Shown here piece after piece: positions 32,092 through 41,086 of a stretch of 64,000 bases of DNA. How positions within the stretch are numbered: the stretch's first letter is position 1; the number at the start of each line of letters is the position of its first letter. This DNA comes from CAYYUA01 sp964542585 (GTDB lineage Bacteria > Bacteroidota > Bacteroidia > CAILMK01 > CAYYUA01): positions 1 to 64,000 of the forward strand of contig CAZIUI010000002.1 in assembly GCA_964542585.1 (NCBI GenBank), written 5' to 3'. Below the pieces are notes generated by a model. That model saw only the letters and a program-made list of their open reading frames with translations. It made no database searches and was not told the DNA's origin. Position numbers and translations under genes: made by a program.

Positions 32092-35000
32092 TTAATCTTT
32101 GATGGAATAACCCCACTTGCGGATTAATGCCTCCAACTTTTCAAAGTTCATAGGCTTACTAATGAAGTCGTTCATGCCAGCCTTTAAGCAACGTTCATGA
32201 TCAGTTTCCTGAGCTGCAGCTGTTAAAGCAATGATGGCAGGCTGATGTAAATGGTCTGCCCGTATGGCTTTTGTTGTTTCAATGCCATCTTTCTCGGGCA
32301 TTTGAACATCCATCAAAATAAGATCGTAATTATTCTTTCCTAAGAATTTTAATACTTCATCACCATTATCCGCTAAGTCTGGTTTGAAACCCATTTTTTC
32401 CAGAACACGGATAATGAGCTTTTGATTGATGAAGTTATCCTCAGCAACCAAAATCCGAATAGGCAATTCTGTCCCAAGCGTTGGAGGAATACTACTAGCA
32501 GAAGTTGGTGACGCATCATTAGCGGTTGTAGAAGCCTCAGCTAAGACCTGTTTTACAGCTTGATGGAGCACATCCTTCTTTACCGGCTTATTAATGGTTT
32601 GATCTGGATTTTTCTTCAGAGGCGATAATTGATCCTTATGTTCATTAGGATAGCCTAGAACAATTAATGGCTCACTGGTTAGACTACCAGTTATTACCTG
32701 AAGCCGCTCATTTTTTCGGACCTGACTGGCATCTAAGATTACCAAAGATGATTCAGATACCTTTACAGCCTCTACTTCCTGCGAGATAAAAAATGGTTTG
32801 AGCCCAAAGTTGTAGAGGTTGTGGTAAACCTGATTAAGTGCCCCGTAAGGTTTTCCTACTAAACCTACAGGGTGAGGCTTTAGACCTAGATCTTTAGCCG
32901 GATTCTCCAGTTCTTTTACTGATTCTGAACTTGAATGGGCTTGAATGGTAAAAAAGAAACTGGTTCCCTTATTAAGCTTGCTAGTAAACCATATGGTCCC
33001 ACCCATAAGTTCAACGAGGCGCTTTGCAATGGCTAGGCCTAAGCCCGTACCTTTCTGCTGATTAGCCACGGCTGATGTCCCCTGTTCAAATGCTTCAAAT
33101 AACTTTCGTTGTTGATCATCAGGAATTCCTTCCCCGGTATCCTGAACTTCAAATTGAAGGTTCAATACTTTCGTTTCGCTGCTTAACAAAGTAACATACA
33201 CACAAACCCCTCCTGAGTAGGTGAATTTGATTGCATTATTTACCAAGTTTACAAGTACTTGTCGTAATCGAAGGCTATCCCCTTCAATTTGATTTGGAAT
33301 ATCAGAACTAATAAAATAAGATAACTCAAGATCTTGTTTGGCAGCCGCGCTCCCCATTAGTTCCAGGGCATTTTCAACAGATTGATAAAGGTTAAAAGTG
33401 GTTTGCTGTATTGATAGCTGGCCTGATTCTATTTTGGAGAAGTCAAGGATTTCATTGATCAGATCAAGCAAATTGCTTCCACTAAGTTTAACGGTGTCAA
33501 CATATTCCCGTTGCTCCTCTGTTAGCGGTGTATCTATCAGGAGATTTGTCATCCCGATTACTGCATTCAGTGGCGTTCGGATTTCGTGGCTCATCGTAGC
33601 TAGAAAATCCGCTTTGGCTTTAGCTGCGATCTCAGCTTCTTCTTTTGCGTTTATTAAAGCCTCATTAGCTTCTTTATTAACGATAGCTGAACTTATGGAG
33701 CTTGCTATAATTTTTATAGCCTTTTCTTCGAGGTCTGAAATCTCCTCTAAAGCCCTATTATACATGGTGCAAAAACCTATTAGCTGCTCACCGTGCAAAA
33801 TAGGGGCTGTTATGGTCCTAATACTACCTACCACTTGCATTCTATCTGCTAATAGCGCATAGCCAGTGTTGTCGTAAGCTGCTAAGAGTTTACCCTGCTT
33901 TAGTTGTGAGAAAAAATCCTCTGAGTAATTAATTTGATATGAAGATTCATCGGTTGAAAGGGCACCATCGAGGTAATTCCATGCATGGCTTATTTGTGCT
34001 ACCGGGCTTTCATTAACTTCTTTAAGCTGGAATACTTCAGCTAACTGAAAGTTACAGTTTTCAACGATGGTTTGAAGCAACCGATGAATGCCATTGTTAT
34101 AATTATCAGCCATTAAGTGGTTAGTAACAACGGTTGCCAACTCCTGCATTACTGCTTCCTGCCTCTTAAGCTGGTTTTCTATGGCTTTTCGCTGTGTGAT
34201 ATCTCGGGTTACGGAAACAGCAACTTCACCTTGCCCCCAACCGGCTTCTTCAGAAGTGGCTTTTCGTAAAGTAGTTTCAAGCCACTGATACCCCTTAGCT
34301 TTATCTTTCATGCAATAGGTAAGGATCGTGGGTGTTTGATTACCATGAAGTGCAACACTTAAATCATCAGGCATATAATCCTGCGAGTGGTCCGCAAGCT
34401 CCTGTATACGATAAGATTGAAGCTCTTCTGGCTTATAACCTATAACCTGTTCCGCTTGGGGTGATGCATACGTAAATGTTCCATCCAATTGATGCATGGC
34501 TATAACATCTGTAGCATTCTCAGCCAATAAACGGTAAGAAGCTTCGCTATCAGCCAGCGCTTCCTGAGCCCGCTTTTTGCCATCAATGTCCTTGATCTTA
34601 AGCAGGTTGTAAGCGGCATCCTTTGCTCGGATTTCCTGCATATTAAGCTCAATCCAGCGCTCATTATTGTTGGGCGTCTTAATTCTCCGCTGCTGTTCTG
34701 AAGGTACAGTAGTGAAAAGACCAGCATTAGCATCTTTAGAGCAATCGCACTCAAGCGTATTAGCCTGCAACACTGACTCCAGGTCTCCAATTTTTTGACA
34801 ATAATCCCCATGAAAGAATCTGAGAGCGGAATTGTTTCCGGCAATTAATTCCCCGCTATCCTGATTAAAAATTAAAACGCCATCTTTCTCCTGCTTAAAA
34901 ATCTCTTCAGTAAATGCACGCTGATTATCCAGCGATACTTCTTTATCGATTCTTGTTTTTACCGATTGATAAGCCAGCCAGGCTGACAACAAAAATAGCG

Positions 35001-35481
35001 CGGTGTAGAAAACCTGATTTTCAAACTTTACCGAAGACAACCATAAGGGTACTAAAATCAGCAATCCCCCTATTAATACAAAAAAACGCAACTTGCCCTT
35101 GGTCGAGCAATCAATGGCAAGTAAAAGGAAGATGATATCAAAACCCCATAAATAAAGCCGGTTAAAATCGTTAATCACCATTAAAAAGGCGAGGTAACCC
35201 AACAGAACAAAGCCAAAACCGAAGCTAATTTCCGTTATAAGGTGAAACCGATTTGGACGCAATTGAAATGCAAAAGCTAACAACCAAAAACCACTGGCAA
35301 CAATTAACCGGCCGGCCAAAGGATCATAAAAAGCTTCGTTAACATACTTGTAGAGGAGCCCAAAAGCCACATATAGGAGACCACCGAAAATAAGCACTAA
35401 CTGCTGTTCCCGAATAAATACAACCTTTTGGGAATCTCCCTCTCCTAAGTAGAATCCATGCGTCTTAAAGTCTCTCCACAT
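32092..35481 (-). CDS. Membrane-bound hybrid histidine kinase with PAS, GAF and two receiver-like domains
   Basis: 1129 aa. About six membrane spans (28-172) form the N-terminal input. Then come a PAS-like segment (about 185-300), a clear PAS domain (315-435, YRLLAENATDVI), a GAF-like domain (about 440-605), HisKA with the phospho-His in ATMSHEIRTPLNAVIG (H632), and HATPase (NAIKFTYSGG, DTGEGIPDDQ, GTGLGLAI). A degenerate receiver (about 905-1005) lacks the acidic pair. The final true receiver has Asp1058 (LILMDVQMPEKDGIE) and the Lys in FISKPM. No output DNA-binding domain or Hpt is present. It heads a transcript with the PnuC-family gene. Confidence 0.93.
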   Translation of the reverse strand: MWRDFKTHGFYLGEGDSQKVVFIREQQLVLIFGGLLYVAFGLLYKYVNEAFYDPLAGRLIVASGFWLLAFAFQLRPNRFHLITEISFGFGFVLLGYLAFLMVINDFNRLYLWGFDIIFLLLAIDCSTKGKLRFFVLIGGLLILVPLWLSSVKFENQVFYTALFLLSAWLAYQSVKTRIDKEVSLDNQRAFTEEIFKQEKDGVLIFNQDSGELIAGNNSALRFFHGDYCQKIGDLESVLQANTLECDCSKDANAGLFTTVPSEQQRRIKTPNNNERWIELNMQEIRAKDAAYNLLKIKDIDGKKRAQEALADSEASYRLLAENATDVIAMHQLDGTFTYASPQAEQVIGYKPEELQSYRIQELADHSQDYMPDDLSVALHGNQTPTILTYCMKDKAKGYQWLETTLRKATSEEAGWGQGEVAVSVTRDITQRKAIENQLKRQEAVMQELATVVTNHLMADNYNNGIHRLLQTIVENCNFQLAEVFQLKEVNESPVAQISHAWNYLDGALSTDESSYQINYSEDFFSQLKQGKLLAAYDNTGYALLADRMQVVGSIRTITAPILHGEQLIGFCTMYNRALEEISDLEEKAIKIIASSISSAIVNKEANEALINAKEEAEIAAKAKADFLATMSHEIRTPLNAVIGMTNLLIDTPLTEEQREYVDTVKLSGSNLLDLINEILDFSKIESGQLSIQQTTFNLYQSVENALELMGSAAAKQDLELSYFISSDIPNQIEGDSLRLRQVLVNLVNNAIKFTYSGGVCVYVTLLSSETKVLNLQFEVQDTGEGIPDDQQRKLFEAFEQGTSAVANQQKGTGLGLAIAKRLVELMGGTIWFTSKLNKGTSFFFTIQAHSSSESVKELENPAKDLGLKPHPVGLVGKPYGALNQVYHNLYNFGLKPFFISQEVEAVKVSESSLVILDASQVRKNERLQVITGSLTSEPLIVLGYPNEHKDQLSPLKKNPDQTINKPVKKDVLHQAVKQVLAEASTTANDASPTSASSIPPTLGTELPIRILVAEDNFINQKLIIRVLEKMGFKPDLADNGDEVLKFLGKNNYDLILMDVQMPEKDGIETTKAIRADHLHQPAIIALTAAAQETDHERCLKAGMNDFISKPMNFEKLEALIRKWGYSIKD

Positions 35482-35569
35482 TCCCTATTACAGTTTCGCA
35501 AATTTTTTCAGTGCAGTTTCAGAATGTTAACACTTATTGAGGAATGTTCATGAATAGTTTTAAAAACAA

Positions 35570-35965
35570 TCACGCTTTTTGGCTTGGATAAGTGTAAAAA
35601 GTGTCCATTTCATGGGATTGCAAAGTATTTAACTCGATGAAGTGACATGTAGTATAAGCCTCTAACTCATGCCAAACTAAAGGATAAATGTAAACAATTA
35701 TGGGGTCATACAATAATAATTCTTGTTGTTCTCCATTTACCAAATCCTCTGCAAATAGTTTAGCATGGCCTGCAATCAAAACCAGTACTTCAGGGTTTTT
35801 CTCATCCGATAATCCCTTGTGATAGTGCTTTCCGCTAACTGTTCCAGCATACCGTGTAGCTGCAAGCATTCCCCGATTATTGATCACCTCCTTGAAGGAA
35901 TAGGTGTAACCTTTCTTGTTTGCTCCAACTTCTTTTAAAGGGTAAGTTTGAATTTTGTCATCCAT
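35570..35965 (-). CDS. Small cupin-fold protein
   Basis: 131 aa. The cupin motif 1 region is visible in GTVSGKHYHKGLSDEKNPE, with two His for metal. The strand pattern VLVLIAGHAKLFAEDL and motif 2-like IIVYIYPLVWHELEAY with a further His complete it. Single-domain cupins include sugar isomerases and epimerases, dioxygenases and binding proteins, and nothing here identifies which. It is flanked by the hybrid kinase gene (same strand) and the divergent DUF1573 gene. The phylogenetic origin is unclear. Confidence 0.72.
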   Translation of the reverse strand: MDDKIQTYPLKEVGANKKGYTYSFKEVINNRGMLAATRYAGTVSGKHYHKGLSDEKNPEVLVLIAGHAKLFAEDLVNGEQQELLLYDPIIVYIYPLVWHELEAYTTCHFIELNTLQSHEMDTFYTYPSQKA

Positions 35966-36066
35966 GATTTATTACCAATTGTCAACTCGTTAAAGTATAA
36001 AACCCCTGATTCCTATGGCATGGCAATGCTTTTGCTTTGGAAAGATAAACCCTAAATCAATTTGCT

Positions 36067-36486
36067 ATGGTAGTAAAAACAGTAACAACGCTCGTAGCCG
36101 TGATGCTTACAATTTCGCCAATATTTTCGAATGCCCAGGAATTTAAGACCAAAGATGGGAAGCCTGATCTTTCTATTAACAATCCCACTCACGATTTCGG
36201 TGAAATACCTCAGGGGCAGCCGGCTTCTCACAGCTTCACTGTCAAGAACACTGGTGATGCACCTTTGGTGATCAAAGATGTAAAACCATCTTGTGGCTGT
36301 ACAACACCTAAGTGGCCTAGAAAGCCGATTAGCCCAGGCGATTCCGCTGAAATTAAAGCAGTATATGATGCGAAGAGCATGGGTGCTTTCCAAAAATCTA
36401 TACAGGTCAAAACCAATGTTCCTTTTTCCGGCACTAAGACCTTAAAAATTAAAGGGGTTGTTGAAAAATCCGGAAAAGAAGGTTAA
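36067..36486 (+). CDS. DUF1573 secreted protein
   Basis: 139 aa. A signal peptide (about residues 1-23, ending SNAQ) is followed by one DUF1573 Ig-like domain: HDFGEIPQGQPASHSFTVKN, KPSCGCTTPKWP and VKTNVPFSGTKTLKIKG. The CGCT motif is typical. These proteins are abundant in Bacteroidota and presumed periplasmic or surface; their function is unknown. A TTTG near 36061-36064 lies only two bases before the ATG, so the promoter arrangement is unusual. Confidence 0.88.
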   Translation: MVVKTVTTLVAVMLTISPIFSNAQEFKTKDGKPDLSINNPTHDFGEIPQGQPASHSFTVKNTGDAPLVIKDVKPSCGCTTPKWPRKPISPGDSAEIKAVYDAKSMGAFQKSIQVKTNVPFSGTKTLKIKGVVEKSGKEG

Positions 36487-36498
36487 GGATGAAATTTC

Positions 36499-37359
36499 CT
36501 AACCTGAGTTGGCGTTTTTAATGTCAACTTGGGTTTTTGTTTTACTCAATTCCCAATCCTCGGCATAAGCTTCCTTGATCGCTAGTAAATCAGATTCCGG
36601 TACCAGTACTTTATTTCGGAAAAAGGAATTTGGAAAGATTAAAGCTGAAAAAGCTACAAGGTAGTTGACCGCTTGCCTTAAGTTCATGTGAAGCTGTTTG
36701 AGAAATCTTGGCCAGTGCTGGGGTTTTTTGTAAGGAAAGGCTTTGTTAAAGTCCCTAAGAAGAATGAGTTGATGATCGCTAAAAGCTGTTTTTATCTTTT
36801 GCCCTTTAGGTGTTTTATCTAGTATTGTTCCTGTATAGTTCTGAAGCTTATCCAAAAACTTGCCTTCTGTATGCTGGAGCTCATCTAACAGTAAAATCAG
36901 AGGCTGCTTATCAAATAGCTGTTCTAACGCTTCAATTTTTGGCTGGTAATAGAGATCAGCTTGCTGCCAAGCTCCTTGGTCATTGTAAATATCAAAGAAA
37001 TCCCTGAAGTTTTTATTCCCGTTTTTCCACAGATAGTATTTGTATTTCGACTTAATCCAACGGTCTTGTCTACGGAGGACCAGAATTATTCCAGCATCAG
37101 GGAATTCTTTGCTTATCTTTTCAGCCCTTTCTTCCAAGCGGTTGTACATTTCACTTGAGAAAAGAAAAGGACTATGATTAGGGGGAGCCTTTTTAACAAT
37201 GTTAGAAAAATGCTTAAAATACTTCTTCCGGTAGTAAGTTAATCCTTTAAGTCTTGGAAAAACTTTTAATTGGAGATATGTGGATGCAGCCTTTGGAATG
37301 CCAAGATGAAAAAAGATGCGAGGCTGCACCATAGATGAAAGGCATTTAGATGGCTTCAA
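36499..37359 (-). CDS. Putative sulfotransferase family protein
   Basis: 286 aa. The N-terminal IFFHLGIPKAASTYLQ fits the 5'-phosphosulfate loop of PAPS-dependent sulfotransferases (GxPKxxST). ILVLRRQDRWIKSKYKYYLW fits the 3'-phosphate-binding strand-helix (LR.P..R..S). The region between carries the usual Ser/Glu element (LFSSEMYNRL). The acceptor substrate is unknown; carbohydrate or lipid are the common options. The gene stands alone, convergent with the DUF1573 gene, with no sulfate-activation genes nearby. The basic, aromatic-rich composition suggests an accessory gene. Confidence 0.75.
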   Translation of the reverse strand: MKPSKCLSSMVQPRIFFHLGIPKAASTYLQLKVFPRLKGLTYYRKKYFKHFSNIVKKAPPNHSPFLFSSEMYNRLEERAEKISKEFPDAGIILVLRRQDRWIKSKYKYYLWKNGNKNFRDFFDIYNDQGAWQQADLYYQPKIEALEQLFDKQPLILLLDELQHTEGKFLDKLQNYTGTILDKTPKGQKIKTAFSDHQLILLRDFNKAFPYKKPQHWPRFLKQLHMNLRQAVNYLVAFSALIFPNSFFRNKVLVPESDLLAIKEAYAEDWELSKTKTQVDIKNANSG

Positions 37360-37396
37360 CCAATTGAAAAAGCACTTTGTAAACGGGAACCAATAA

Positions 37397-37420
37397 AAAA
37401 GACCCCTAGAAGGGCCTTTT
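37397..37420 (-). terminator. Terminator after tRNA-Asp
   Basis: On the minus strand AAAAGGCCC, a short loop and GGGGTCTTTTTT form a stem of about nine pairs ending in T's, 8 nt past the tRNA-Asp 3' end. Confidence 0.7.
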
Positions 37421-37427
37421 GTAATTG

Positions 37428-37501
37428 CGGTCCGGACGGGACTCGAACCCGCGGCCTCCTGCGTGACAGGCAGGCATTCTAACCAACTGAACTACCGGAC
37501 C
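37428..37501 (-). tRNA. tRNA-Asp (anticodon GTC)
   Basis: Read on the minus strand it begins GGTCCGGTAGTTCAG and ends CCGGACC plus discriminator G. The anticodon loop is CTGTCAC, so the anticodon is GTC, and the T arm has GGGTTCGAGTCCC. The 7-bp acceptor stem is perfect and CCA is not encoded. Length is 74 nt. Confidence 0.95.
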
Positions 37502-37619
37502 TTTTCTATTAAAATCTGTTCTTAAAAGCTAGGCAAAGGTAAAATGTTTGGTAACTTGAAACCAAATTCCCGCTTAGAAGATTTTTAATAAAAGAAGATC
37601 ATTCACAGAAACCATAGCC

Positions 37620-38363
37620 ATGCAAAACCAAAATGTTCAATTTCAGGATATAGGCCGAATTGGCTACCAGGAGGCCTGGGATTTTCAAAATCAATTGTTT
37701 CAGCAAATAGAACAAATAAAAATCTATAATCGCAATGCTAAGGTTTTGAATCAGAAATCAACACCTAACTATCTACTTTTTTGTGAACATCCGCCGGTAT
37801 ACACCATGGGCAAAAACGGAAGCCTAAACAACCTCCTGATTGATGAAAAAGCAATGGGCGAAAAGGGCATCACTTTTCATAAAACCAATCGCGGTGGGGA
37901 TATTACCTATCATGGGCCTGGTCAAATAGTGGGATACCCTGTTTTGGATTTGGATAATTTTTCCCCGGATATCCGCCTCTATATGCGGTTGCTGGAGGAA
38001 ACAATTATAAAGGCTTTGGAAGATTATGGCATTCAGGCTGAGCGGTTAGATAAGCACACTGGAGTTTGGCTGGATACCAACGATCCTCAACGTAGTCGGA
38101 AAATATGCGCCCATGGGGTTAAAACGTCCCGTTGGATCACTATGCATGGTTGGGCTTTAAACGTAAATCCGGATTTATGGTATTTTGACCAGATTATTCC
38201 ATGCGGTATTAATGATAAAGGCGTTACCTCAATGGCCCTTGAACTGGGGTATACCCCATCCAATGAAGAAGTCAAAATATCCCTGAAAAGGGCCTTTGAG
38301 CAAGTGTTTGAAGTTGATTTAACTGCGCCCACCACCACTCTGCCAGTTTCTTCTTATAGCTGA
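37620..38363 (+). CDS. lipB: Lipoyl(octanoyl) transferase
   Basis: 247 aa. Motifs are NRGGDITYHGPGQIVGYPVL (residues 90-109), the catalytic Lys in RKICAHGVKTSRWITMHG (K161) and the catalytic Cys in IIPCGI (C195). It transfers octanoate from acyl carrier protein to lipoate-dependent enzymes, the first step in making lipoyl cofactors. The pyruvate dehydrogenase E1 alpha gene lies 1.6 kb downstream; its complex needs lipoyl groups. No lipA is in the window. Confidence 0.96.
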   Translation: MQNQNVQFQDIGRIGYQEAWDFQNQLFQQIEQIKIYNRNAKVLNQKSTPNYLLFCEHPPVYTMGKNGSLNNLLIDEKAMGEKGITFHKTNRGGDITYHGPGQIVGYPVLDLDNFSPDIRLYMRLLEETIIKALEDYGIQAERLDKHTGVWLDTNDPQRSRKICAHGVKTSRWITMHGWALNVNPDLWYFDQIIPCGINDKGVTSMALELGYTPSNEEVKISLKRAFEQVFEVDLTAPTTTLPVSSYS

Positions 38364-38407
38364 AATTATTTAAAATTGATCACCAACAACTTAAACTTGT
38401 TTGATGG

Positions 38408-39160
38408 ATGCTTAATGGGGTGAACTTGGATAAAGTTATGGTGCTGGATATTGAAACGGCACCAATTGTTCGCCACTTCGAAGATTTGACTCCTGCCATG
38501 CAGGAAATGTGGACTGAAAAAGCCAGCCGGATTGCCAAAAACGGAGAGCAATCGGATGCCATCTCGCAATTCGAAAAAGCTGGGATTTTTGCTGAATTCG
38601 GAAGAGTGGTTTGTATTTCTGTGGCCTTTTTTCAGGTCAACCCTCGGTTACTAGCTCCTTACGAATACCAGCTTCGCATCAAATCTTTCTTTGGTACAGA
38701 GGAAGGTACCATCCTTAAAACCTTTAACCAGGTTTTGAGCAATTATATTGACACCAGGCAAAATTTTCTGTGTGCACACAACGGTCGCGAATTTGACTTT
38801 CCTTATCTAGCAAGGCGCACCCTTATCAACGGGTTAAAATTACCCGATGCCTTAGATATTGCCGGTAAAAAACCATGGGAAACCAACCATCTGCTGGATA
38901 CCATGCAGCTTTGGAAATTTGGCGACTATAAGCATTTCACTTCCCTGCCACTCTTGTCAGCCATTTTTAACATCCCAACCCCCAAAGATGACCTGGATGG
39001 TAGTGAAGTAGGCCGGGTATTTTACCAGGAAGGTGATGTTGAAAGGATCGCTCATTACTGTGAGAAAGACGTCATAGCCACCAGCCGCCTCCTCATGCGT
39101 TTTAAGGGGCTGCCCATTTTAAGGGATGAGGATGTCATTGATGCTAATGATCATGAGTAA
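38408..39160 (+). CDS. Predicted DEDDy 3'-5' exonuclease (PolB-like)
   Basis: 250 aa. The DEDDy residues are visible: Asp and Glu of VLDIETAP (D14, E16), Asp of HNGREFDFPYL, and Tyr and Asp of HYCEKDVIATSRLL. It looks like the stand-alone exonuclease domain related to family B DNA polymerases that is widespread in Bacteroidota. It probably trims or proofreads nucleic acid ends; the substrate is unknown. It lies 44 bp after lipB and 27 bp before the sirtuin gene, so the three may be cotranscribed. Confidence 0.85.
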   Translation: MLNGVNLDKVMVLDIETAPIVRHFEDLTPAMQEMWTEKASRIAKNGEQSDAISQFEKAGIFAEFGRVVCISVAFFQVNPRLLAPYEYQLRIKSFFGTEEGTILKTFNQVLSNYIDTRQNFLCAHNGREFDFPYLARRTLINGLKLPDALDIAGKKPWETNHLLDTMQLWKFGDYKHFTSLPLLSAIFNIPTPKDDLDGSEVGRVFYQEGDVERIAHYCEKDVIATSRLLMRFKGLPILRDEDVIDANDHE

Positions 39161-39187
39161 TCTTAACCTACTAAAAAAAACACGCTA

Positions 39188-39889
39188 ATGGCTAAACCAA
39201 AAGTTGTCGTTTTAACAGGGGCCGGTATTAGCGCGGAAAGCGGCTTAAGCACTTTTAGAGATAACAATGGCCTTTGGGATCAGTATCGTATTGAGGATGT
39301 GGCTACACCAGAAGCATTTACCGCAAACCCTGAAACCGTATTGGAATTCTACAACCAGCGCCGGCAGCAACTGGCTAATGTATCCCCTAATGAAGGTCAT
39401 CGGGCGCTGGCTGAGCTTGAAGAGTCTTACAGGGTGGATATCGTCACCCAAAATGTGGATGACCTTCATGAGCGTGCAGGTTCTACACAGGTTCATCACC
39501 TTCATGGGAGGCTAAAAGAAGCTTGTAGCAAAGGGGACCCTTCCCTGGTTTATGACATTGGCCATGAAGCTATAAAAGTTGGAGACAAGTGTGATAAAGG
39601 TTATCAATTAAGGCCCAATATTGTGTGGTTTGGAGAACCCGTTCCCAAAATGCCTGAAGCAGCTCAACTTTTTTCGGAAGCCGATGCGGTGTTGGTCATT
39701 GGCACCTCCCTTTTGGTTTATCCAGCTGCCGGGCTTCTGGATTATGCAAGCCCTAAGGCACCAAAGTATTACATTGACCCGAAGGCAGACCAGAATCTCC
39801 CCTACAATGCCCTGGAGGTCATACAAGAGAAGGCCAGTGAAGGCGTCCCTAAAGTGGTTAAGCGTTTGAAAACCGACCCCCTAAAATAG
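39188..39889 (+). CDS. cobB: Sir2-family NAD-dependent protein deacylase
   Basis: 233 aa. Sirtuin motifs are GAGISAESGLSTFRDNNGLW, TQNVDDLHERAG, the catalytic His in VHHLHG, NIVWFGEPVP, and VIGTSLLVYPAA. The Tyr-x-x-Arg of class III sirtuins is present in EFYNQRRQQL, which predicts desuccinylase/demalonylase activity besides deacetylation. Only two Cys (KEACSKGD and GDKCDKG) remain of the usual four zinc ligands. It could act on metabolic enzymes such as the dehydrogenase encoded next to it, but that is only a possibility. Confidence 0.9.
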   Translation: MAKPKVVVLTGAGISAESGLSTFRDNNGLWDQYRIEDVATPEAFTANPETVLEFYNQRRQQLANVSPNEGHRALAELEESYRVDIVTQNVDDLHERAGSTQVHHLHGRLKEACSKGDPSLVYDIGHEAIKVGDKCDKGYQLRPNIVWFGEPVPKMPEAAQLFSEADAVLVIGTSLLVYPAAGLLDYASPKAPKYYIDPKADQNLPYNALEVIQEKASEGVPKVVKRLKTDPLK

Positions 39890-39997
39890 GAACTGATAAG
39901 CGCTTTCAACCCGCTTCTAAGGGATTTTTCCTAAATTAGCGCCTTTTAAATCGGTAAGGCCCCTTCCGCTTTTGAAAACAAGCTAAATTGTTGCCCT

Positions 39998-41017
39998 ATG
40001 GCACAAACAAAACAAGCTTCTAAGCAAAAAAAGCCTTTTGATAAAGATACCTATGCTTTTTGGTATCGCACTATGCAGTCGATTCGGGATTTTGAGTTCA
40101 ACGCCTACCGATTAGTGGGAGAAGGTAAAATCCGGGGATTTTGCCATGTTTACATGGGGGAAGAGGCAGTGGCCACAGGGGCAGTCACAGCAGCTCAAAA
40201 AGATGATAAGATCATCACGGCTTACAGGGATCATGGTCATGCCCTGGCAACAGGTATGAATCCGAAACATGCCATGGCAGAGCTTTTTGGCAAAATAGAT
40301 GGCTGCTCGAAAGGCAAGGGTGGCTCCATGCACTTATTTTCTAAGGAGCATAATTTTTTCGGGGGACATGGCATTGTGGGCGGAGTAACCCCGCTTGGTA
40401 CAGGTATCGGGTTTGCAGAAAAGTACAAGAATACCGGAAACGTGTGCATGACTTTTCTGGGAGATGGAGCGGTACTTCAAGGTTCATTCCATGAAAGTTT
40501 AAACCTTGCCATGACCTGGCAGTTACCCATTGTATATGTTATTGAGAACAATCACTATGGCATGGGAACCGCGGTTGAGCGCGTAACCAATGTTACCGAG
40601 CTCTACAAAAAAGCCTGCGAATTTGAAATGCCAGCTGAGCGTGTTGATGGCATGAACGTGGAAACGGTTCATAACCATATTGCAAAAGCAGCTAAGCGTG
40701 CCAGAGAAGAGCATATGCCAACTTTATTGGAGATGAACACCTATCGCTACAAGGGGCACTCAATTTCAGATCCTGCTACTTACCGGTCACGGGAAGAATT
40801 AAAAGAATGGCAGCAATTAGACCCTATTGAGCAAGTTATAGAATCTATAAGGCAGCATGAGCTAATGACCGAGGAGGAAATTAAACAAACCAAAAAGGAA
40901 GTTCAACAGCAAGTGAAAGATGCTATTGCATTTGCTGAAAATTCTCCTCTTCCAGATGACAGCCAGATGTATAAAGACGTCTACATGCAAGCTGACTATC
41001 CCTATCTAATGGACTAG
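39998..41017 (+). CDS. pdhA: Pyruvate dehydrogenase E1 component, alpha subunit
   Basis: 339 aa. TPP-binding motif GDGAVLQGSFHESLNLAMTW ends in NN (VIENNHYGMGT). GFCHVYMGEEAVATGA, the GCSKGKGGSMHLF substrate loop and the phosphorylation-loop-like YRYKGHSISDPATYRSREE are typical of PdhA. With a beta subunit encoded elsewhere it decarboxylates pyruvate and acetylates the lipoyl E2. It needs TPP and lipoate, both served by genes in this window (lipB, TPP-regulated receptor). No pdhB or E2 gene is adjacent. Confidence 0.94.
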   Translation: MAQTKQASKQKKPFDKDTYAFWYRTMQSIRDFEFNAYRLVGEGKIRGFCHVYMGEEAVATGAVTAAQKDDKIITAYRDHGHALATGMNPKHAMAELFGKIDGCSKGKGGSMHLFSKEHNFFGGHGIVGGVTPLGTGIGFAEKYKNTGNVCMTFLGDGAVLQGSFHESLNLAMTWQLPIVYVIENNHYGMGTAVERVTNVTELYKKACEFEMPAERVDGMNVETVHNHIAKAAKRAREEHMPTLLEMNTYRYKGHSISDPATYRSREELKEWQQLDPIEQVIESIRQHELMTEEEIKQTKKEVQQQVKDAIAFAENSPLPDDSQMYKDVYMQADYPYLMD

Positions 41018-41086
41018 ATTTTTGATGCTAAGAACATGAGCAAGATATTGAATTACTCAACAACCCCTATAAGCTAAGTTTAATTT

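Noticed and set aside
33398..33862. 154-codon plus-strand frame
   Set aside because: Antisense to the kinase core of the hybrid histidine kinase; low-complexity Ser/Leu/Ile translation.
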